Of a DNA stretch of 60,616 nucleotides, positions 1 through 8,817 are shown piece after piece (position 1 is the first letter of the stretch; every line of letters starts with the position of its first letter). Position numbers and translations under genes: made by a program. Under the pieces are notes generated by a model. The model worked only from the letters and a program-made list of their open reading frames with translations, had not been told where the DNA came from and did no database searches. The stretch is from positions 1-60,616 of the forward strand of contig JAOAGR010000001.1 in the NCBI GenBank assembly GCA_026415655.1, given 5' to 3'. This stretch comes from Candidatus Dojkabacteria bacterium. GTDB lineage: Bacteria; Patescibacteriota; Dojkabacteria; JAOAGR01.

Positions 1-71
1 GTTTGAATACGTTGTATATTAATGAACTTATCATGAAAGAATATATTAATTTCTTTTTTAAAGATTTGTTA

Positions 72-77
72 TATACT
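72..77 (+). promoter_or_regulatory. possible -10 box upstream of the FNR-like gene
   Basis: TATACT lies 15 bases upstream of the ATG at 93. No good -35 hexamer is seen 16-18 bases upstream. The rest of the first 92 bases shows no gene. Confidence 0.3.
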
Positions 78-92
78 CTAAGGTAAAATTTT

Positions 93-797
93 ATGCAAAT
101 ATATAGAGACTTAAATCTAAAGGTAATATCAAAAGAATTTATCTCTTCTAATGTTATTTTTTTACGTGTGGAGCCTGATAGATTATTAAGATATGAAGCT
201 GGTCAATATTTTTCTTTTTCTATAGAGCCTAAGGTAAATAGATCTTATTCAGTTGCTTCTGCACCTGGTGATGAATTTATTGAATTTCTGATTGATGTCA
301 CAAATCCTGGTAAGGGAGCTGATTTTGTTCGTGGCCTCAATGAAAACGATAGCATTGTGTGCATCGGACCTTTGGGATTTTTCACTTTATCTAAAACTAA
401 TCATGAGAATGCAAGTCAATTTTTACTTGTTGGTACCGGGACGGGTATAGCACCTCTACGTAGTATGATTAGAGAACTATTGATCTATAAACAAGAAACA
501 AGAAAAATAATTCTATATTTTGGACTTAGGTATGGTGAAGATATGTATTTATATGATGAATTTGTAGAACTACAAAAAAAATTTCCCAATTTTCTCTTTA
601 ATATGGTTATATCACGTCCTTCTGACAATTGGAGAGGGTTAACAGGATACTGTCAACATCATATTGGTTCGGATGGTATAGACTTAAATACTAATGTCTA
701 TATTTGTGGTAGTACAAAAAATGTTAATAGTATAAAAGAACATTTAATCAATATTGGTTGTCCTAAAGCAAAAATATTCGAAGAAAAGTATGGCTAA
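93..797 (+). CDS. FAD/NAD(P)-binding oxidoreductase, ferredoxin-NADP reductase family
   Basis: A soluble flavoprotein that should transfer electrons between NAD(P)H and a carrier through FAD. The N-terminal half is an FAD-binding beta barrel with the RSYSVAS motif (RxYS type, about residues 50-56). The C-terminal half is the nucleotide-binding domain, with GTGTGIAP at about residues 114-121, the FGLRYGEDMYLYDEF segment, and YICGST before the final helix. The end EEKYG matches the usual C-terminus of the family. At 234 residues it is a compact single-chain reductase with no fused ferredoxin domain. Substrate and partner cannot be read from the sequence. The stop overlaps the end of the convergent gene at 794 by four bases. 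Confidence 0.85.
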   Translation: MQIYRDLNLKVISKEFISSNVIFLRVEPDRLLRYEAGQYFSFSIEPKVNRSYSVASAPGDEFIEFLIDVTNPGKGADFVRGLNENDSIVCIGPLGFFTLSKTNHENASQFLLVGTGTGIAPLRSMIRELLIYKQETRKIILYFGLRYGEDMYLYDEFVELQKKFPNFLFNMVISRPSDNWRGLTGYCQHHIGSDGIDLNTNVYICGSTKNVNSIKEHLINIGCPKAKIFEEKYG

Positions 798-1051
798 TCT
801 TCCTTATGAGTAATTTTATATAATACGGCTACAATAAACATTGTTGCGGGTGTCAATAAAGTACTTCCGATAAGTAGTGTGAGCCAGAGGTTTCTGTCAG
901 TATCTTCATAATTTTTGTAAGCTTTCATAAGTGCATCAAACCAAAGATAAAATCCACCAAAAATAAATATCATCCCGATTATTATTACACAACAAGTAAT
1001 CCAAAAACCGTAGCTAAGCATAAAATCGGCTATAGCAGAATAATGATCCAT
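794..1051 (-). CDS. small two-TM membrane protein
   Basis: An 85-residue protein with two predicted membrane helices, at about residues 15-38 and 57-78, and a short polar linker (KAYKNYEDTDRN) between them. The spacing and the Trp after the linker resemble PLDc_N-type two-helix domains, but that is only a resemblance. It is the last gene of the minus-strand run and converges on the FNR-like gene with a four-base overlap. A 21-bp tandem repeat sits directly upstream of the start codon. Function unknown. Confidence 0.55.
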   Translation of the reverse strand: MDHYSAIADFMLSYGFWITCCVIIIGMIFIFGGFYLWFDALMKAYKNYEDTDRNLWLTLLIGSTLLTPATMFIVAVLYKITHKED

Positions 1052-1057
1052 ATCCTA

Positions 1058-1099
1058 TTTTATCACAGATTACACAAATTTTATCACAGATTACACAAA
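1058..1099. repeat. perfect 21-bp tandem repeat, two copies
   Basis: TTTTATCACAGATTACACAAA occurs twice head to tail (1058-1078 and 1079-1099) with no mismatch. It fills most of the 66-base gap between the LURP-one-like gene and the two-TM gene, so it lies just upstream of the latter's start. Confidence 0.9.
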
Positions 1100-1117
1100 A
1101 TCATCTTTGTAGTTATC

Positions 1118-1687
1118 TTAACTTTGTCTTCCTTCAATGAGCGATAGAAGAGTACAACCAGCTAGAGCAATATAAAAATTATAGGGGTTATTAGGATTAT
1201 ATACCACTATATCTGCATGATACACAAATGGATTAAATTTTTGGTTTAATTCGAATATTTTTTGATTCATAACAACTCCATCATAACCCTGGGGTATCAG
1301 ATTAGATAAAAATCTTCTAGCTAATGCTAATATGGGCATATCTTCAGTTATTTCTCCTATAACATTGTCGTTGATGTCCAAAATTAGCCATTTATCTCGA
1401 AAAAGTGAATTTACAAAATCACGCCTCAAAGCACCCACCTTTTGTCCATTTGCTAGCCAAACATCATAGATAGCACCAAAATCTAATATACTTCTTGCCC
1501 TTATAACCATAATCAATTGGCTTTTGGATTCATTTGTGAAAATCTGGATATCCTCTTTGAGTTTAAATGCTTTTTGCTCGATATAGGCTATCAAATTATT
1601 CTGCTGATTATAGATTCTTACGGCACCTCCAAATAGTTTGAAAAACTGTTTCTTTATCTGAAACATTTGTATGTTGTTTTGTGGCAT
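1118..1687 (-). CDS. LURP-one-related (tubby-like fold) protein
   Basis: A 189-residue protein with no signal peptide and no strong membrane helix. The pattern fits the LURP-one-related/scramblase-like beta barrel: an N-terminal FQIKKQFF strand, alternating strands with turns such as IYNQQNNLIAYI and IQIFTNESKSQLIMVIRAR, and the VGALRRDFVNSLFRDKW segment, where family members carry a conserved Arg-Lys and Trp. Family members bind membranes or lipids, but the bacterial role is unknown. The gene is nine bases upstream of nothing but the tandem repeat on one side and follows the glycosidase-like gene by eight bases, so the two are probably cotranscribed. Confidence 0.6.
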   Translation of the reverse strand: MPQNNIQMFQIKKQFFKLFGGAVRIYNQQNNLIAYIEQKAFKLKEDIQIFTNESKSQLIMVIRARSILDFGAIYDVWLANGQKVGALRRDFVNSLFRDKWLILDINDNVIGEITEDMPILALARRFLSNLIPQGYDGVVMNQKIFELNQKFNPFVYHADIVVYNPNNPYNFYIALAGCTLLSLIEGRQS

Positions 1688-1695
1688 AATTAATA

Positions 1696-2673
1696 TTATA
1701 TTTTTTGTAGATTATTTTCTAGCCTTGCCAGTAAATTTAATATGATCGTATCTTTTTTGTTGGTATAAATATATTCTAATCCCCAAAGATATATTTTTTG
1801 TATAGATATAAGTGAGCTTATCTTTTCATAGTATTGAATGATATTGTCAAAGTCTATATATTTTTCTGCGCCTTTAGCAATAAAATCAGTTATATAATAA
1901 AAAATTCTTGGATATTTACGCATTAATTTTTCATACATTGGTAAAAAATTATTGATGGGATTTCCTATGATCCAAGGTTCAAATTGAAATTCGGTGATTA
2001 TTATATCCTTTTGTGGATACTTCTCTTTTATAAAGTTAATTGTTTTTAAGCATTTGTCTATTGTAAAGATATTTTCTATTTTATTCTTACGTCGATCGTA
2101 CATTTCAAAATAGAAATTTAATCCAATAATATCTATATCTTCTAATATCCCCATGTACTGATTCCTTTTCACTAATTCATTGCCCCAAAAATTAATACAT
2201 ATGTTTGATATATTATTTTTCCTAAACAGTCTGATTTCTTCAACTAAGATTTCAATCGGTATTGTCTTCCAATGTGGGGGAGATGGGTCTAGAGGCTCAT
2301 TTTCTATTTGCCATTTTTTGATGCATTTGTATTTTTTCAAAATATCGATACTTTTTTTAAGGTAGTGAAATAAATATTTCTTGTTGTTTTCAAATTCATA
2401 TGGATTTCGTAACCAAAAGGGAGGATAAAATTCGGGGATTCTTGGCGATTTGAGTCCTAGACAAATAGTTACATTTATATTATTTAGTTCAAAAAAATCC
2501 AGTATCGACAAAATTGAATCAAATACAAATATTCCTGGTTTGGATTCGATCTCGTCCCAGTATAAGCCCATTCTAATTTCTGAAAAATTTAAGATTTTTA
2601 TCCAATTTAAAAAATCAGCCACCGGAATATTTAGCATTTTTAGTTGTCTCTGTGAAAGGTTTCCAGCTAACAT
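1696..2673 (-). CDS. putative GH-A clan glycoside hydrolase (TIM barrel)
   Basis: A 325-residue TIM-barrel-like protein. Two acidic residues sit where clan GH-A enzymes place their catalytic pair: the acid/base Glu in IENEP (about E126) and the nucleophile Glu in ITEFQFEPW (about E228). The aromatic-rich stretch YPPFWLRNPYEF and the DIIGLNFYFEMY strand also fit this fold. There is no signal peptide, so it would act in the cytoplasm unless exported another way. Substrate unknown. It overlaps nothing but begins one base from the end of the DHH phosphoesterase gene upstream, so the two are likely one operon. Family assignment below clan level is not possible by eye. Confidence 0.65.
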   Translation of the reverse strand: MLAGNLSQRQLKMLNIPVADFLNWIKILNFSEIRMGLYWDEIESKPGIFVFDSILSILDFFELNNINVTICLGLKSPRIPEFYPPFWLRNPYEFENNKKYLFHYLKKSIDILKKYKCIKKWQIENEPLDPSPPHWKTIPIEILVEEIRLFRKNNISNICINFWGNELVKRNQYMGILEDIDIIGLNFYFEMYDRRKNKIENIFTIDKCLKTINFIKEKYPQKDIIITEFQFEPWIIGNPINNFLPMYEKLMRKYPRIFYYITDFIAKGAEKYIDFDNIIQYYEKISSLISIQKIYLWGLEYIYTNKKDTIILNLLARLENNLQKI

Positions 2674-3696
2674 CTAAATTATGATTATTGGTATATTTTC
2701 TATTTCTGTTCGAAAATTTCTTACGATCTGTTTTATGGTTAAATCATTTGATCTAGGTATCCTAAATCCTGCAGCACGTATGTGTCCTCCACCGCCAAAA
2801 TGCTTGGCGATTTCTAGTACACTGGGACTTTTGGGCTTAGATCTTAATGAACATATTATAAAATCCTGGCTAGGGTAGAAAAATGCACTGACTTCAACAC
2901 CATAAAAATTCTGAGAAAAAACAGTTGAATACAGAGATTTTGCCTCGGATATCTCGTAGTCGTTATAGTTTTCTAATATTACCTCTGATAGATAAGAAAT
3001 TATTATTGAAAACCTATGTAATTTAATAATTTCTACATTATTCAATGCTTCCTGAATCAGAGGGATTAACTTTGTTTCAAATCCCATATATGTTTTTTTA
3101 AGGTGAGATATATCAATGTTAAATTTATTTATTAGATCACCTATTAGATGAAATAATTTACTATTTTGTGGCTTTATAAATTCAAATACATTTGTATCTC
3201 CCATTATGCCCAAAAGTGTAATGATGGCTATCTCTTCGTTATAATCTTCATCTTTCCATAAAATATCAAAAATAAGCTCTGCACAAGAAGATGCGTTAAT
3301 GTCAATATATTGGAGATCAAAATAATCGGGATCTGATGCATGATGATCTATACAAATTAACCGTTTGTCATTTAATATCGAGCAATCATTGATACCTATC
3401 TGTTTATATGAGTTTGAGTCTAGAAATATAATTAAATCGCTATTATTAAGTAGTACATTATCAATATCGGTCGTATAATTGACTAATTTGGATAAGGGAA
3501 ATTTCACTTTAATATTTCCGTTGTTTGATGTCTTATAAATTATTTGGATTTTCTTATTTGGAAATTTTTTAGAAATGAAGAGATAGAGTAGTAAAGTAGA
3601 TGCTAGGGAATCAAAATCAGGATTAATATGGGAAGTTATAATTATGTTCTTATATTTTTGTATATCTAAATTGAATTGGTCCTTAAAGCTGTACAT
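2674..3696 (-). CDS. DHH/DHHA1 phosphoesterase, NrnA-like
   Basis: A complete DHH-family phosphoesterase of 340 residues. Motif I is SHINPDFDS (about residues 22-30), motif II is FLDSNS, motif III is IDHHASD (about residues 115-121), and the DHHA1 substrate-binding motif is GGGGHIRAAGF (about residue 300). All expected Mn-binding His/Asp residues are present. NrnA-like members degrade short oligoribonucleotides or dephosphorylate pAp; related members cleave cyclic dinucleotides. No membrane or sensor domain is attached. It lies downstream of a second, divergent DHH protein on the same strand with a 41-base gap. Confidence 0.85.
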   Translation of the reverse strand: MYSFKDQFNLDIQKYKNIIITSHINPDFDSLASTLLLYLFISKKFPNKKIQIIYKTSNNGNIKVKFPLSKLVNYTTDIDNVLLNNSDLIIFLDSNSYKQIGINDCSILNDKRLICIDHHASDPDYFDLQYIDINASSCAELIFDILWKDEDYNEEIAIITLLGIMGDTNVFEFIKPQNSKLFHLIGDLINKFNIDISHLKKTYMGFETKLIPLIQEALNNVEIIKLHRFSIIISYLSEVILENYNDYEISEAKSLYSTVFSQNFYGVEVSAFFYPSQDFIICSLRSKPKSPSVLEIAKHFGGGGHIRAAGFRIPRSNDLTIKQIVRNFRTEIENIPIIII

Positions 3697-3737
3697 AAGA
3701 AATTATATAAGATATGCCGATTTTATGGAAAGTTTTG

Positions 3738-5042
3738 TTATTCTTTAAATAAAAATCTCTTTAGAGCATTTCTTTGTTCTCTTATCACCTTGTAGAACCA
3801 ATTGAAAGTTTCGGACATCAACAACTGTATATGTGTATGTTGATTGTGTAAATCACGAATATATTTTCGGAAAGCTGACCAATCTTGATTGTTTTGGGGA
3901 TGCTCAATTGTCCATGCAGCATCGTTTTGGTGTCCACCACTTTGATTGTTTGTTTTTGATTTAAGCCATGAAACCCAATCTGTTTTGCCATGATTGAATA
4001 TTTTTACAATACCAAGATTTGCAGAATCTATAAGTAAAAGTATATCATAGTCAGCTCTTCGTGTTTCTCTAATTGTTGAGTTGGTAATGTGCATTTGATT
4101 TGCAATTTTGAGTACAGATTTGATTACATCTCCCATCTTCTTTATTGCTTCTGATTTAATATACGATACAGTACCCCTACCTTGACATATATGATCTGGT
4201 TTATTGTTATTTTCGTCTGTGACCGATATATAAATAAGTCGTACTTTTTGGGCTTCAATATCAATTAGATTGTTTACTTGATCAATTTCTTTCAATCTAT
4301 CTGGAAGATTGGGATTTAAGGATTTAAGCAATGATGATATCTCGTCATCATTTACAGGACACCCGCTGATGTTGTTATCTTGCATTATAAGAGTTTTTAG
4401 TTCTTCTAGACTTTTTGAAGCATTGTCTCCTATTATGCCTAAGATAGCCAGTCGTAACATCAATTCGTCCTGTCGTGGATTGTTTTCGGGGTTCTTTGCA
4501 ATTTCTTGCCATATTTTGTACATGAGTACGCTGTTTGAAGGTGCCGGTCTTATATAGTAAATGTTGTTATTTTGGTCTTCGCGAGAATGCGGATAGTCAT
4601 TTACGTGATGATCGATCACTATGCACTCTGCACATTGATCATCTTTCTGTTTGGGTAGTAATTGTTTGTTTGAAGCAACTCTATTGGGATTTGTATCTAC
4701 TACTATATTTAGTGTATTTGAAGGTACTGGATGGTTAGGTTGATTGTTTTGTGTATTGGTTGAATTATTTCCATTTATTAATTCATCGATTAATAGCAAC
4801 ATATCTTTTCCATATAGAAGTCTGATCAGTATTAGTGTATTTTCATCAATATTTATTGATGCTTGCGGATTCAGTATCTTACAGATAGATACGGACATTA
4901 GAATAGATGCTAACGCATCAAAGTCCGGAGAAACATGGGTATGTATTATGATGTTATTATGATCTTTAATTTTAGTCGCTATTTGTTGACATATCGTTAT
5001 TTCTTTACTTTCGTATGGATTTCTTTGTTGTGGTTCGCTCAT
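3738..5042 (-). CDS. second, divergent DHH-family phosphoesterase-like protein
   Basis: A 434-residue paralogue of the next gene. It keeps HTHVSPDFDALAS (about residues 34-46), VVDTNPN, VIDHHVNDY and a C-terminal GGHQNDAAW that replaces the usual GGGHxxAAG. The changed DHHA1 motif and the Asn/Gln-rich insertions (NGNNSTNTQNNQPNHP and others) suggest altered substrate range or a non-nuclease role. The N-terminal metal-site residues look intact, so catalysis is still plausible. No signal peptide or membrane helix. Tandem placement with the NrnA-like gene suggests an old duplication. Confidence 0.75.
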   Translation of the reverse strand: MSEPQQRNPYESKEITICQQIATKIKDHNNIIIHTHVSPDFDALASILMSVSICKILNPQASINIDENTLILIRLLYGKDMLLLIDELINGNNSTNTQNNQPNHPVPSNTLNIVVDTNPNRVASNKQLLPKQKDDQCAECIVIDHHVNDYPHSREDQNNNIYYIRPAPSNSVLMYKIWQEIAKNPENNPRQDELMLRLAILGIIGDNASKSLEELKTLIMQDNNISGCPVNDDEISSLLKSLNPNLPDRLKEIDQVNNLIDIEAQKVRLIYISVTDENNNKPDHICQGRGTVSYIKSEAIKKMGDVIKSVLKIANQMHITNSTIRETRRADYDILLLIDSANLGIVKIFNHGKTDWVSWLKSKTNNQSGGHQNDAAWTIEHPQNNQDWSAFRKYIRDLHNQHTHIQLLMSETFNWFYKVIREQRNALKRFLFKE

Positions 5043-5089
5043 AGGATATATACTGAGATTACAAACACAAATACATATACATCGTTAGA

Positions 5090-6352
5090 CTAAAAATATT
5101 GATTATATAAAGTTAATAGTGAAGTGTTTGGTACTAATATTATCCATTTTTTACCTCGTTCAAATATATATTCTTGTGATGGATTTTCAGCAAAGAAATA
5201 TCTTGTTTTGCTATTATACGAATCTTTCTGCCAAATTACTTTGGTTATCTTCCCATTTTCCAATATGTATCCATCGCCTTTACCTATCACTTCTTGGACA
5301 ATTCTCCCTTTACTATCCCCATTGTAATAACTCTTAATACCTTGAACAATTAAAGTCTTGGTTTTGACTGGTTGGCCGTTGTAATCTGTATAATTGTTGC
5401 CGGATCTTGGGTCGACACGATAATAAAATCCGTCCTCTTTATTATATCTCCAGACAGATGAGTAATCATCTTTTGTTCCGCTGAAATTTATTTCTATTGA
5501 CTCCTTTTCTATCGAATTATTGTTGACATTATTGTGTCTTTCTTCTGCAAAGATCCATGTTTGTAATTGGTTAATGTCAGAAGTAAATCCATATTGTGAG
5601 GCTATTCTCCAAAGTCTCGCTGTATCACTCCAAGCACAATGCTCCATTGCCTTGATCCTTTGACATTCTATATCTCTGGTAAATGAATATTCTCGGGTTT
5701 CTTTGTCTGTCAAGTCGCTTAGTCTTCTAACCTGATATCTATTCATTGCATCAATAGCATTCACGTCGCTACTTCCGGTAGCATATCCTATATGCATAAG
5801 AACAGGATTGTTATATTCACCTAGTAATTCTATAAAGTATTTTCTTACACTCCTTATACTTTGTATTCTATTAGTGTCATTTTGCCAATAAATAAACATA
5901 AATCGAGTAATTCCTGACTCTACCAAAGTTTCATAGACTAAATCAGCTTCATTTATACCAGCTTGAGGTCGAGATTCTACATGATTTTGTACAATTACTG
6001 CTAGGACCGGGCGATTTTGAATCTGCAAGAAGCGTTCCTCAGGTATTTCTTCACCATTTATTGGATTGTAATATTTCTTTGGAATAGGTGTTGGGGTAGG
6101 GGTAGGAGATAAGAGATGTTGTGTTGATGTAATTTCTTCAGATTTTTTTTCTTCATTATTAAATATTAGATTATTATTTATTTTTTGTGATGTAAGAAAT
6201 AAAAAAATAGGTATAAGTATTATAACTATTACGATTTTTATAAATAATATTTTTTTAAGATTTTGGTTTTTAGTGAGTTTATCAATAAAGCTTGGTTTAT
6301 TATTTGTGTTTTTATCTTTTATTTCTTCTTTTTTTAATTCTGATAAATTCAT
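5090..6352 (-). CDS. DUF3048 (YerB-like) membrane-anchored protein
   Basis: A 420-residue protein with a cytoplasmic Lys-rich head, one membrane helix at about residues 34-54, a Pro/Thr linker (SPTPTPTPIPKK), then a DUF3048 domain. The domain starts with the typical NGEEI..NRPVLAVIVQNHVESRPQ..INEADLVYE block and ends with a SRYFF..NPSQEYIFERGKKWI..VP block. The domain should face outside the membrane. Biochemical function of the family is unknown. It sits ten bases upstream of nothing in conflict and follows the DHH gene on the same strand. Confidence 0.8.
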   Translation of the reverse strand: MNLSELKKEEIKDKNTNNKPSFIDKLTKNQNLKKILFIKIVIVIILIPIFLFLTSQKINNNLIFNNEEKKSEEITSTQHLLSPTPTPTPIPKKYYNPINGEEIPEERFLQIQNRPVLAVIVQNHVESRPQAGINEADLVYETLVESGITRFMFIYWQNDTNRIQSIRSVRKYFIELLGEYNNPVLMHIGYATGSSDVNAIDAMNRYQVRRLSDLTDKETREYSFTRDIECQRIKAMEHCAWSDTARLWRIASQYGFTSDINQLQTWIFAEERHNNVNNNSIEKESIEINFSGTKDDYSSVWRYNKEDGFYYRVDPRSGNNYTDYNGQPVKTKTLIVQGIKSYYNGDSKGRIVQEVIGKGDGYILENGKITKVIWQKDSYNSKTRYFFAENPSQEYIFERGKKWIILVPNTSLLTLYNQYF

Positions 6353-6361
6353 ATGTAGCGA

Positions 6362-7939
6362 TTATAGACTATTTTTTTTATTTATTTGAATGTTATTAAT
6401 CAGTAGATTATCGTGAGATACAAGTATGATTGGACCTTCGAAGTCTTTCAGTGATTTTTGTAAGGCCTCTTGAGATATAAAATCTAGATTGTTGGTTGGC
6501 TCATCAAGTATTAGAAAGTTTGAGCCGCTAAAAAATAGTTTAGCAAGCCTTAGTTTCATCTTTTCACCTTCGGAAAGTGTAAATATTGGTTCGTTTATTT
6601 TTTCATCGTCAAATTCATAAAACCTCAAAAAATCTTTTGCTTCGTCCTCATCAATATCTCTTCTGATACTCAAAAAATCTTCTATAATACTTTTTTTAAT
6701 GTTTAAAAATTTATTTTTTTGAAAGAAATAGCCGACTTTTATATCTTTTCCAAATATTATTTCTCCGCTAATTTTTGGAATTTCACCAACAATCGTTCTA
6801 AGTAATGTTGTTTTTCCTGATCCGTTTTTTCCCTGTATTAGCAATCTGTCATTTTTATTTATAGTAAAGTTAATATTTTCTAATAATATAGTATCAAAGC
6901 CTATAGTTAGATTTTTAACTTCTAGAACAGTATCTGCTGTCACTGGTGTATGTGTAAACTGTATTCTCATACCCCAATATTCCTTTGGGATATGTAATGT
7001 TTTTTTTATTTTACTAATTCGTTTTATAAATTGAATTTTTTGCTGATTTAACTTCTTACTTTGACGTTCTAACTTTGATTTAAATGCTATTTTATTGTTA
7101 TCTTTAATCCTTTTTCTTTTATCCAATATTTTATCTTTTATATTGATAGCCTCATTTAATTGATTTATCTTTTTAATTTTTTGTATTCTTTCCCGTTCTT
7201 CATGAATCTTTTTATTTATTAGCTGTTTTCTAAATACTGTATAATTACAATCGTATTGTAAAATTGATTTTTCTTCAAAATATAGTATTTTGTTAACTAT
7301 AGACAATATATTTCTATCATGAGTTGCAATCAGAATAATTTTGTCTTGTTTAGACTGAATCAACGTTTTAAAAATCTCTAATCCTTCGGTATCGAGATGA
7401 TTTGTTGGTTCATCCAAGAGATAAATATCAGCATTGGTAGAAAACATTGATGCAAGATAAAGTCTTTGTCTCTGTCCAGGAGATAGATATTTAATTAGCT
7501 TATTTTTGTCTAATTTCACAATTTGACATGTTTTTTCGATCTCTTCCTCTATTTTATAACCATCCTTTTCACGGTATTGTGAAATTAATAGCTCTAAGTT
7601 AGGATCATTATATTGATTAATTTGTTTATAAATTAGATAGAGCTCTCTATCTATGTATGAATATATGTATTCAAAAACAGATAAAGAGTTTATTTCAGTA
7701 TCAACTTCGAATGAATCTATTTGACTAATATAAAATGTACTCAAATTATTGTTTGAATACGAAATTTTTCCTGTGTATTCTCGTATTTGACCTGATAGAA
7801 ATTTTAAAAAAGTAGTTTTACCGGTACCGTTGTTACCAATAAGACCATATACATTATTACTAGATAATATAACATTTACGTTCTTCAGAATTAAAAAGTC
7901 ATCCAATTTAATGTTTATGAAATCGCATTTAACATACAT
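6362..7939 (-). CDS. ABC-F family ATPase
   Basis: A 525-residue protein with two ABC domains and no transmembrane helices, the layout of ABC-F translation factors and ribosome-protection proteins. Domain 1 has GNNGTGKT, LSPGQRQR and LLDEPTNHLD. Domain 2 has GKNGSGKT, LSEGEKMK and LILDEPTNNLD. The linker between them is about 75 residues and strongly basic, with many Lys and Arg, as expected for the P-site tRNA interaction motif. No third domain or arm is obvious. By family knowledge it should bind the ribosomal E site; whether it gives antibiotic protection or acts as a housekeeping factor cannot be told. Confidence 0.85.
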   Translation of the reverse strand: MYVKCDFINIKLDDFLILKNVNVILSSNNVYGLIGNNGTGKTTFLKFLSGQIREYTGKISYSNNNLSTFYISQIDSFEVDTEINSLSVFEYIYSYIDRELYLIYKQINQYNDPNLELLISQYREKDGYKIEEEIEKTCQIVKLDKNKLIKYLSPGQRQRLYLASMFSTNADIYLLDEPTNHLDTEGLEIFKTLIQSKQDKIILIATHDRNILSIVNKILYFEEKSILQYDCNYTVFRKQLINKKIHEERERIQKIKKINQLNEAINIKDKILDKRKRIKDNNKIAFKSKLERQSKKLNQQKIQFIKRISKIKKTLHIPKEYWGMRIQFTHTPVTADTVLEVKNLTIGFDTILLENINFTINKNDRLLIQGKNGSGKTTLLRTIVGEIPKISGEIIFGKDIKVGYFFQKNKFLNIKKSIIEDFLSIRRDIDEDEAKDFLRFYEFDDEKINEPIFTLSEGEKMKLRLAKLFFSGSNFLILDEPTNNLDFISQEALQKSLKDFEGPIILVSHDNLLINNIQINKKNSL

Positions 7940-7981
7940 GACATCTATTCAAATAATTACAGAGAACTTAAATCTACGGTT

Positions 7982-8746
7982 TTATTTGTTCCTTAGAGAA
8001 TTATCTGAATTATTATTCGATTTATTATCTGAATTTGAGTTATTTTTTTGTTCACTTCTCTCGACTTTAAATTCTGTAATTAAGCCATCAGAGGCATTAA
8101 TTGTGGTACGAACAATGTAACCACCAAACGGTCCCCATATTATTTGCCCTCCACTCTGACCATCTACAGGGATATTTTCACTGGATATCTTATTTTTATA
8201 TTCTTCACAGAATTTGGATGTGTTTAACGGTTGTATATCCTTTGTAAATTGTTCGTATGAGTATTTAGATTTTAACTGATCGGAAAAAGCAGTATCATAG
8301 AATTCTCGAGGTTTTATATAAAGTATTATGTCTTTTTCTTCAATTCTATATTTTGAAAAAGCTTCTGCAAATTCTTTTTGGCCTTTTTCATCAAATTTGA
8401 TCTCGCATACATCATTAAACAAAGCAAAAGTTTTTATCATAGGTTTCATAGCATTTGGTAACACATTCCATACATACAGAAACATAAATGTAAAAAATCC
8501 TACACAAAGTAAGATTACAGTGATACAACCTACTATGACCCCACCGATAAGACAACCTTTATTGGATTTTTGTTGTGACATTTGAGGTGGATATGGAGCG
8601 TTAGGAAAATTTGCATTGGGCATTGAGTTAAATCCGCCGTTTGGTAACGGTTGTTGTGACATGTTATTGGGCATGGGAGGTAATGGTTGTTGCATTTGTG
8701 GTACTTGAGGATATGCTTGACTAAATGTGTTATTATTAATAGGCAT
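7982..8746 (-). CDS. membrane protein with Pro/Gln-rich cytoplasmic tail
   Basis: A 254-residue orphan protein. Residues 1-60 are low complexity, rich in Pro, Gln, Asn and Met. A glycine-cysteine-rich membrane helix (GCLIGGVIVGCITVILLCVGF) follows at about residues 63-90. The remaining domain of about 130 residues is probably extracytoplasmic and ends in a Ser/Asn/Lys-rich tail. No enzyme motif is seen. It is divergent from the helicase gene, with about 70 bases between starts if that gene begins at 8818. Confidence 0.6.
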   Translation of the reverse strand: MPINNNTFSQAYPQVPQMQQPLPPMPNNMSQQPLPNGGFNSMPNANFPNAPYPPQMSQQKSNKGCLIGGVIVGCITVILLCVGFFTFMFLYVWNVLPNAMKPMIKTFALFNDVCEIKFDEKGQKEFAEAFSKYRIEEKDIILYIKPREFYDTAFSDQLKSKYSYEQFTKDIQPLNTSKFCEEYKNKISSENIPVDGQSGGQIIWGPFGGYIVRTTINASDGLITEFKVERSEQKNNSNSDNKSNNNSDNSLRNK

Positions 8747-8817
8747 AATCTAAATCATATAATCTTTTGATAAATTTTACAAATTATAAGTCCGAATGTG
8801 ATAATATTAATCCGCAG

